From positions 1,831-12,420 of the forward strand of contig VBJE01000088.1 of NCBI GenBank assembly GCA_005879675.1: a stretch of 10,590 nt of DNA, given 5' to 3'. Of this stretch, positions 6,548-10,590 are shown in pieces. The notes below the pieces were generated by a model, which ran no database searches, was not told the DNA's origin, and was given only the letters and a program-made list of their open reading frames with translations. A program made the position numbers and the translations under genes. Within the stretch, counting starts at the first letter, position 1, and each line of letters opens with the position of its first letter. This stretch comes from Chloroflexota bacterium (GTDB lineage Bacteria; Chloroflexota; Dormibacteria; Dormibacterales; Dormibacteraceae).

Positions 6548-8493
6548 CGACGCGGTTCAAAATTCTCAATCTCCAGCGGCTCGATGTCGTCCGCCGCCCT
6601 GAAGCCGAAGACCTGAGACAGAAAGAAGAGCTCTCCCTCCATCGCTCGGCGGATCGTCGTGTCCTTGCGGAAGCCGTGCTGCTCGCCCTCGAAGGGCACG
6701 TACGCATATGGCAGCTTCTTCTCCTTGCACACCGCGACGAACGTCTCCGCCTGGCTCGGGGGGACGACCTTGTCCTCGAGGCCCTGGAACAAGACGACCG
6801 GGCAGCTGAGCCGGTCGGCGAAGTAGATCGCGGAACGGTCGAGGTAGACGTCGCGACGTTCGGGATAGGGGCCGAGCAGGGTGTCGCAGTAGTGGGCCTC
6901 GAACTTGTGCGTCTCCTTGATGAACAGCTCGAGGTCACCGATCCCGTAGTGGCTCGCGCCCGCGTTGTAGAAATCGCGCTTGGTCAATGAGAGCAGCACT
7001 GTGAAGCCGCCCGCCGAGCCTCCGGTGATCGACACGCGCTCTGAGTCGGCGAGTCCCTGCCCGACGAGGTGACGCGCCGCGTTGATGCAGTCGTCGACGT
7101 CGACCACGCCCCAGTTGCCGTTGAGCCGCTGCCGGTATGAGCGCCCGTGACCTGAGGAGCCGCCGTAGTTCACGTCGACGAGCGCAAACCCGCGGCTCGT
7201 CCAGTACTGATACTCGAAGGGGTAGGTGGGCCCGCCGGATCCAGTCGGCCCGCCGTGGCAGTGCACGACCAGCGGCGGCTTTTCGCCCGCCGGCGCGTCG
7301 TGGTCCTGGTTCCGTGGCGGGTAGTAGAACGCGTGCGCGGTCTTGCCGTTCTCCGTCGGATATTCGATGGGCCGCGGGACGCTGAAGTAACCCGACTCGA
7401 TGTGGGCTGCGTTCGCGACCTTCACCACCTCTTGGGCGAGGGTCGCGAGGTCCACGACCAGCACACGCTCCGCCAGGGTTGCCGAGCTTGCGAACATCAC
7501 CGCTTTGCCGTGCGCGACCTGGACATTGGCGAGGGTCGTGTAGAGCAGCTCGATCTGCTGCAGGTCGCCTGTGTTCAGGTCGAGGCGGCCGAGCTTGCTT
7601 CCTCCTGTCTCCGAGAACACGCACACGATCTCATCGGAGCCGTTGAAGTCGTAGAAACGCTGGCCGAACACCCATTGCGGCGCGCCGAACTCGGCGGCGC
7701 GACGGCATACAGGTTCGTCGCCCTCACCCCGCGCGCGGTAGAGGTTCCACCAGTCGTTGCGATCAGAGACGAAATACAGCTCGCCCGAGGGCGACCATTC
7801 GGGCTGCAGCACCGACTCGTTCCGACCGCCGGCCACCTTGCGCCGCGAGCTCACCCTGCCTTCGCTGTCGAGCTCGCCGATCCAGATCTCGCTCGCGTCC
7901 CACGGCATGTGAGGGTGGTTCCACGTCTGCCAGGCGATGCGGCCGCCGTCAGGGCTCAGCCTGGGCGAGGAGTAGAAGTCGTTGCCGGACGCGAGGGTGA
8001 TGGCTTCACCGCGGCCCTCGGCGTCGACCGAGACGATGGTGTTGACGGGTTCGTGGGCGCCCGTCGTGTGGTCCTCGCGGACCGCGATCACGCGGCCGCG
8101 CTTCTTGTCGACGAGCATATCGGCGTGGCGGATGTCGGCCTCGGGAGTGATGGCACGGGGCTCGCCGCCCGCGTCCTGCCGGTAGAGCCGCTGGTCTTTG
8201 TAGTTGGTGAAGAAGACGGTCCCATCCTTCACCGCGTAGTGGCCGCCGCCGTACTCGTGCACACGGCTGCGGGCGTTGAAGCCCTGGGGGGTGACGTCGG
8301 CGACCGTGCCGCCGGCTGCCCGCCGGCACACGACGATGCGCCCGCCCTCGGACGGCCGCAGCTCGGACCAGTAGAGATCGGCGCCATCCCAGCGCGTCAT
8401 CTGGTTGCGCATGTGGACGGTGCCCTTCAGGAGCATGGTGGGTGTGATGGGCGAAGCCCATGAGCCGTAGGGCGAGGTAATGCGTTCGCCCAC
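6526..8493 (-). CDS. S9 family serine peptidase (prolyl oligopeptidase type)
   Basis: 655 residues, the usual length for two-domain dipeptidyl-/acylaminoacyl-peptidase-like S9 enzymes that cleave short peptides. An N-terminal beta-propeller (about 30-370) has repeated strands such as SSPRLSPDGGRIAW and QPEWSPSGELYFVSD. The C-terminal alpha/beta-hydrolase domain (about 375-632) has oxyanion motif HGGPTG (413-418), nucleophile elbow GGSAGGF with Ser493, Asp574 in GLEDKVVPP, and His606 in EQHGF, so the catalytic triad is complete. The N-terminal TSPYGSWASPIT is typical of this subfamily and supports the GTG start at 8493. That start lies 4 nt after the stop of the thiolase remnant and lacks a clear ribosome site, which suggests translational coupling. 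No signal peptide is seen, so the protein is probably cytoplasmic. The stop falls inside the T-loop of the opposite-strand tRNA-Leu. Confidence 0.93.
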   Translation of the reverse strand: MGERITSPYGSWASPITPTMLLKGTVHMRNQMTRWDGADLYWSELRPSEGGRIVVCRRAAGGTVADVTPQGFNARSRVHEYGGGHYAVKDGTVFFTNYKDQRLYRQDAGGEPRAITPEADIRHADMLVDKKRGRVIAVREDHTTGAHEPVNTIVSVDAEGRGEAITLASGNDFYSSPRLSPDGGRIAWQTWNHPHMPWDASEIWIGELDSEGRVSSRRKVAGGRNESVLQPEWSPSGELYFVSDRNDWWNLYRARGEGDEPVCRRAAEFGAPQWVFGQRFYDFNGSDEIVCVFSETGGSKLGRLDLNTGDLQQIELLYTTLANVQVAHGKAVMFASSATLAERVLVVDLATLAQEVVKVANAAHIESGYFSVPRPIEYPTENGKTAHAFYYPPRNQDHDAPAGEKPPLVVHCHGGPTGSGGPTYPFEYQYWTSRGFALVDVNYGGSSGHGRSYRQRLNGNWGVVDVDDCINAARHLVGQGLADSERVSITGGSAGGFTVLLSLTKRDFYNAGASHYGIGDLELFIKETHKFEAHYCDTLLGPYPERRDVYLDRSAIYFADRLSCPVVLFQGLEDKVVPPSQAETFVAVCKEKKLPYAYVPFEGEQHGFRKDTTIRRAMEGELFFLSQVFGFRAADDIEPLEIENFEPRRGVGERI

Positions 8494-8497
8494 TTCT

Positions 8498-8629
8498 TTA
8501 AGGGCGGCGGAAGATCAACGCGTCGCCCTGTCCGCCGCCGCCGCACAACGCCGCCGCGCCGGTGCGCAGGCCACGCCGCTTCAGCTCGCCAAACGGGGTG
8601 CGCGCGCCCGCTACTATCACGGAGGCCAT
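8498..8629 (-). pseudogene. thiolase (acetyl-CoA C-acetyltransferase) remnant, both ends fused
   Basis: A 43-codon open frame (ATG 8629-8627, TAA 8500-8498). It begins MASVIVAGARTPFGE, the classic N-terminus of thiolases, and continues directly into ELKRRGLRTGAAALC then GGGGQGDALIF, the classic thiolase C-terminus with the active-site Cys of the CxGGGxG motif. About 350 residues of core, including the nucleophilic Cys and the catalytic His, are absent, yet the frame is intact. GAGCTG at the junction could encode Glu-Leu in either parent end, so a short-homology deletion is plausible (inference). A TANNNT box stands 6 nt before the ATG and the S9 gene begins 4 nt after the TAA, so the remnant may persist as a leader ORF driving S9 translation. 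An assembly collapse is the main alternative. It cannot be an active thiolase. Confidence 0.8.
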
Positions 8630-8635
8630 AAGGTC

Positions 8636-8663
8636 AGTCTAATTAGCCGTTAAGTAAGGTCGC
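8636..8663 (-). promoter_or_regulatory. promoter of thiolase remnant / S9 peptidase operon
   Basis: On the minus strand GCGACC (8663-8658), a 16-nt spacer and TAGACT (8641-8636), with only 6 nt to the ATG at 8629. No Shine-Dalgarno is present, so a leaderless transcript is likely. The -35 overlaps the -10 of the divergent pncA promoter. Confidence 0.5.
8655..8660 (+). promoter_or_regulatory. -10 box (TAAGGT) of pncA
   Basis: TAAGGT ends 6 nt before the pncA ATG at 8667, the standard leaderless spacing; there is no Shine-Dalgarno. The -35 region is weak. The heptamer TAAGGTC is repeated at 8629-8635 and 8655-8661, flanking the palindrome CTAATTAG (8639-8646). Confidence 0.45.
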
Positions 8664-8666
8664 GGA

Positions 8667-9251
8667 ATGAGAAACGCGTTGCTGGTGGTCGACGTCCAGG
8701 TGGACTTCGTCGAGGGTGGCAGCCTCGGCGTGCCGGGCGGGCTCCAGGTCGCGGCGATGATCGCCCGACACGTGCGCCACTTCAAGTCCGAGTACCAGTT
8801 CGTGGTCGCCTCACGCGACTACCACGAGAGCGCGCCCGAACACATCTCCGACCAGCCGGACTTCATCAACACGTGGCCCCCGCACTGCATGGTGGGAACC
8901 CCCGGCGCGGCGTTCGTGCCCACGATCCAGAACCTCGTGCGCGAGAAGTACATCCAGGAGGTGGTCACGAAGGGCCGTAACGCTGCCGCCTATTCGGCGT
9001 TCGAGGCGCTGGACAAGCGCGGCCACAGCCTGCTCGACGTGCTCAAGGAGCAGCGCATCGACCACATCGACGTTTGCGGCATCGCGACCGACTACTGCGT
9101 GCGGGCGAGCGCGCTCGACGCGCGCAAGAACGCGTTCCAGGTCCGCGTCCTGGTCAACCTGTGCGCGGCGGTCAACGAGGCCACCGGCCTGCAGGCCATG
9201 GAGGAGATGAAGGCCGCCGGCTGTCAGCTGCAGGCGGCGACGGCGCCCTAG
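8667..9251 (+). CDS. pncA: nicotinamidase, isochorismatase-fold
   Basis: 194 residues. Hydrolyses nicotinamide to nicotinate and ammonia for NAD salvage in the cytoplasm. The family triad is complete: Asp9 in VVDVQVDF, Lys102 in VTKGRNAAAYSAF, and Cys144 in GIATDYCVRASALDA. The metal site is also visible: Asp51, His53 and His59 in SRDYHESAPEHIS, and His73 in NTWPPHCM. These match the order and spacing known from mycobacterial PncA, whereas other isochorismatase hydrolases lack the D-x-H-x5-H metal set. The start ATG 8667 is the natural family start; no ribosome site precedes it but a TANNNT box lies 6 nt upstream. It is divergent from the thiolase remnant/S9 operon across 37 bp, and its TAG shares bases with the stop of the convergent dodecin-like gene. 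Confidence 0.9.
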   Translation: MRNALLVVDVQVDFVEGGSLGVPGGLQVAAMIARHVRHFKSEYQFVVASRDYHESAPEHISDQPDFINTWPPHCMVGTPGAAFVPTIQNLVREKYIQEVVTKGRNAAAYSAFEALDKRGHSLLDVLKEQRIDHIDVCGIATDYCVRASALDARKNAFQVRVLVNLCAAVNEATGLQAMEEMKAAGCQLQAATAP

Positions 9252-9496
9252 CCCTTCCGGGTCGCGCCTTTTCTGCTCGGCGCCGCCTCCGGTAGGTACT
9301 TGAACGAGACCTTGAGCTTGACGCGGTAGCTCGTCACCTTCCCGTTCTCGATCGTCATGTCCTGCTCGGCCACCTCGGCGACGCGGAGGTCGCGCAGGCT
9401 CTTGGATGCGGTCTCGACGGCGCCGCGGGCCGCCGCCTCCCAGGACTGGCTGCTCGTCCCGATCAGCTCGGTGACGCGGTAAACACTGTCGGCCAT
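9248..9496 (-). CDS. dodecin family protein, calcium-dodecin (SecE2/Rv0379) type
   Basis: 82 residues, forming a small beta-alpha-beta-beta subunit expected to assemble into a hollow dodecamer. The start has a strong ribosome site, AGGAGG at 9507-9502, 5 nt before the ATG. N-terminal SVYRVTELIGTSSQSWE, the helix ARGAVETASKSLRDL, and strands RVAEVAEQDM and YRVKLKVSFKY fit the family. In flavin-binding dodecins a Trp follows the helix (…LDWFEV…) and a Gln sits in the last strand. Here those positions are Val (LRVAEV) and Arg (YRVKLKV), as in mycobacterial Rv0379, described as a calcium dodecin. Flavin sequestration is therefore unlikely. A basic C-terminal tail (APSRKGATRKG) extends past the usual 65-75 residue length. 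It is last in the ArsR-VOC-SRPBCC operon, with a 60-bp gap holding a hairpin. Confidence 0.87.
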   Translation of the reverse strand: MADSVYRVTELIGTSSQSWEAAARGAVETASKSLRDLRVAEVAEQDMTIENGKVTSYRVKLKVSFKYLPEAAPSRKGATRKG

Positions 9497-9512
9497 GACG
9501 ACCTCCTTGAGC

Positions 9513-9549
9513 CCCTCTCCCTAGTCCTCTCCCCCGCGGGGGGAGAGGG
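9513..9549. repeat. GC-rich inverted repeat between SRPBCC and dodecin genes
   Basis: CTCTCCCCC (9527-9535), loop GCG, GGGGGAGAG (9539-9547): a perfect 9-bp stem extendable by one pair. An alternative stem pairs CCCTCTCCC (9513-9521) with GGGAGAGGG (9541-9549). No T-tract follows on either strand, so it is not a standard intrinsic terminator. It looks like a dispersed intergenic repeat or an attenuating hairpin inside the minus-strand operon. Confidence 0.6.
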
Positions 9550-9556
9550 AACCCGA

Positions 9557-10039
9557 CTATTCTCGCGCAGCCAGCACCTGGGCGAGGCGGCGCAGCTCCC
9601 CCTCCCGGCCCATGCGCGCAAGCTCAGTCCACCGCTCGTCGTGCATCGCCTCGAACGTCAGGACCATGTGCACGCTGCCCCCGGTCTGCTCGAGCTCGAC
9701 CGCGGTCTCGACCTCATATGGCTCGACGCCGGGAATGAAATCCGCGAGCTCCATGAAGACGAGACGGTGGGGCGGCTCGACTTGCGTGTACCGCACCCGA
9801 TGGTGGCTGGTGAGCGGCATGCCCGCCTGCTTCATGTACTCGACCTGGTCCGCGCCGACCGCGCTCATCGCATATCGCAGCTCGCCGCCCGGACGGAGAT
9901 CCAGCGCGCTCACCGCGACGCTGAATCCCTCCGGGCCCCACCACGATTCGATTCCGTCCTTTGTCGTCCACAGCTCCCACACCTCTTCTGGCGTGGCCTC
10001 GAACGTGCGCTCGAGGGTGAGCTTTGGACGGTCGGTCAC
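9557..10039 (-). CDS. SRPBCC/AHSA1-type ligand-binding protein
   Basis: 160 residues from GTG 10039-10037. This start is chosen because VTDRPKLTLERTFEATPEEVW is a standard family N-terminus and because GTGA overlaps the TGA of the preceding VOC gene (10038-10036), a normal coupled arrangement. The helix-grip (START-like) fold is indicated by ERTFEATPEEVWELW, the WWGPEGF motif (Trp33, Trp34), LDLRPGGELRY, a VRYTQVEPPHRLVF strand and a C-terminal helix MHDERWTELARMG. Members bind small hydrophobic ligands; substrates are mostly unknown, and they commonly accompany ArsR regulators and VOC proteins, as here. The same frame is currently open upstream to 10477 because of a frame disruption in the VOC gene, so an automated caller would report a 306-residue fusion. 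I prefer two genes. Confidence 0.8.
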   Translation of the reverse strand: MTDRPKLTLERTFEATPEEVWELWTTKDGIESWWGPEGFSVAVSALDLRPGGELRYAMSAVGADQVEYMKQAGMPLTSHHRVRYTQVEPPHRLVFMELADFIPGVEPYEVETAVELEQTGGSVHMVLTFEAMHDERWTELARMGREGELRRLAQVLAARE

Positions 10040-10477
10040 GCTACCGGCGCGCCCTTGTAGGCCCTCTCCAATGTCGCGATGTCCAGCTTCTTCATCTTCA
10101 ACATCGCGTTCATACTCGGGCACGATCTGCCACGAGACACCGAAACGATCCTTCAGCCAGCCGCACGGACCTTCCTCGCCGCCGTCGGCGGTCAGCTTCG
10201 ACCAGTAGCGGTCGACCTCTTCCTGCGTCTTGCAGTTGACCAGGAGCGAGATCCCTTCGGTGAAGCTGAACGACTCTCCGCCGTCGAAAGCGACGAACTC
10301 CATGCCGTCGAGCTCGAACGTCGCGTTGAGCAGCTTGCCCTTGGGGATCGGGCCGCCATCGTTCTCGACGCGCGTGATGTTGGTGATCTTCGAGTTCGGG
10401 AAGATCGAGACGTAGAACTTGACCGCCTCTTCGGCGCCGTCCTTGAACGTCAGACAGGGTCGAACCGTGTTAGCCAT
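10036..10477 (-). pseudogene. VOC (PhnB-like / glyoxalase fold) protein, frame-disrupted near 3' end
   Basis: Starts at ATG 10477 with a good ribosome site, AAGGAG at 10491-10486. Residues 1-120 are a clean PhnB-like VOC domain: RPCLTFKDGAEEAVKFYVSIFPNSKI, FELDGMEFVAFDGG, SLLVNCKTQEEVDRYW, and CGWLKDRFGVSWQIVP. The family then has roughly 16-18 residues before a conserved helix. Here, right after VPEY, the original frame continues into unrelated ERDVEDEEAGHRD. The expected tail (MNAMLKMKKLDIATLERAYKG then APVA and stop) lies in another frame from 10113 to the TGA at 10038-10036. So about 50 nt, not a multiple of three, seem to be missing near 10111-10123. The result is either an accidental VOC-SRPBCC fusion or an assembly/sequencing error. 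The preserved tail means the lesion is recent. Biochemical role unassigned. Confidence 0.78.
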
Positions 10478-10589
10478 CTGTGTTTCTCCTTTTCCAATCC
10501 TTCTTCCTGCGGCGACGCTCGAGCTCGGCGCCCATCCGGTCCAGCCTCGGCTCCCAGATTGCGCGATACGCCGTCACAAACGCCGAAAG
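10470..10589 (-). CDS. ArsR-like transcriptional regulator, 3' end only
   Basis: Only the last 39 codons are inside the window; the gene enters from the right edge. The peptide LSAFVTAYRAIWEPRLDRMG followed by AELERRRRKKDWKRRNTDG resembles the C-terminal helix of ArsR/SmtB-type winged-helix regulators (Y-R-x-x-W-E-x-R-L-D pattern) that precede SRPBCC genes. Its TAA (10472-10470) lies inside the start of the VOC gene, an 8-nt overlap, so it heads the same operon and probably controls it. No DNA-binding helix can be seen in this fragment, so the call rests on the short C-terminal pattern and on context. Confidence 0.5.
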   Translation of the reverse strand, partial: LSAFVTAYRAIWEPRLDRMGAELERRRRKKDWKRRNTDG

Positions 10590-10590
10590 C

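Noticed and set aside
6447..6938. 163-codon minus-strand frame across tRNA-Leu(TAG) and the S9 3' end
   Set aside because: Ser/Arg-rich shadow of the S9 gene that also runs through the tRNA (SARGFEPPRPFGHQ is a tRNA antisense artefact).
7255..8463. 402-codon open frame antisense to the S9 peptidase gene
   Set aside because: Composition is Val/Arg/Ala/Asp-rich without recognisable motifs; it mirrors a well-supported gene and arises from high GC lacking stops.
9525..9549. Intrinsic terminator after the SRPBCC gene
   Set aside because: The hairpin is strong, but no run of T follows on either strand.
9557..10477. A natural 306-residue VOC-SRPBCC fusion enzyme
   Set aside because: The stretch joining the domains does not match either family, while the proper VOC C-terminus and stop lie in another frame and the SRPBCC gene has its own overlapping GTG. 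I treat it as two genes with a lesion.

Overview
The window is gene-dense, high-GC (roughly two-thirds G+C by eye) bacterial chromosome with almost no intergenic space. It carries ordinary housekeeping genes, two tRNA-Leu genes and an envelope-protein cluster. No integrase, transposase, CRISPR array or phage gene is visible. The closest resemblances I recall (a PncA and an Rv0379/SecE2-type dodecin like those of mycobacteria, AMIN-like and FecR-domain envelope proteins, short TANNNT boxes right before start codons) fit a soil bacterium of Actinomycetota, Chloroflexota or Dormibacterota type. There is no marker gene here that fixes the phylum.

Layout. 1-1751 (+): 3' part of an LctP-family lactate permease. 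1786-1872 (-): tRNA-Leu(CAA). 1908-5422 (+): a three-gene envelope block made of an AMIN-like lipoprotein and two tandem, diverged membrane-anchored FecR-domain proteins. 5419-6366 (-): a Ser/Thr kinase-fold protein that has lost the beta3 lysine, the DFG aspartate and most of the glycine loop, so probably a pseudokinase. 6462-6547 (+): tRNA-Leu(TAG), whose 3' end overlaps the end of a convergent S9 prolyl-oligopeptidase-type gene (6526-8493, -). 8498-8629 (-): a 43-codon remnant holding only the two ends of a thiolase, joined in frame. 8667-9251 (+): nicotinamidase (pncA). 9248-10589 (-): an operon reading ArsR-like regulator (3' end only), VOC/PhnB-like protein, SRPBCC/AHSA1 protein and calcium-dodecin-like protein. 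The VOC gene is frame-disrupted near its 3' end, which fuses its reading frame to the SRPBCC gene.

The points most worth following are: (a) two coding-gene lesions within 2 kb (thiolase and VOC) that preserve recognisable sequence on both sides, meaning either recent deletions or assembly errors; (b) the predicted pseudokinase lying tail to tail with the FecR-domain pair; (c) the FecR pair itself, which shares an unassigned C-terminal module ending in a VDR-aromatic-x-C plus MMV signature; (d) a recurrent TANNNT box 6-11 nt before transcript-leading start codons, while operon-internal genes have good Shine-Dalgarno sequences, as expected for leaderless transcription; and (e) extreme compaction, with two convergent pairs sharing stop-codon bases and a tRNA/CDS overlap.
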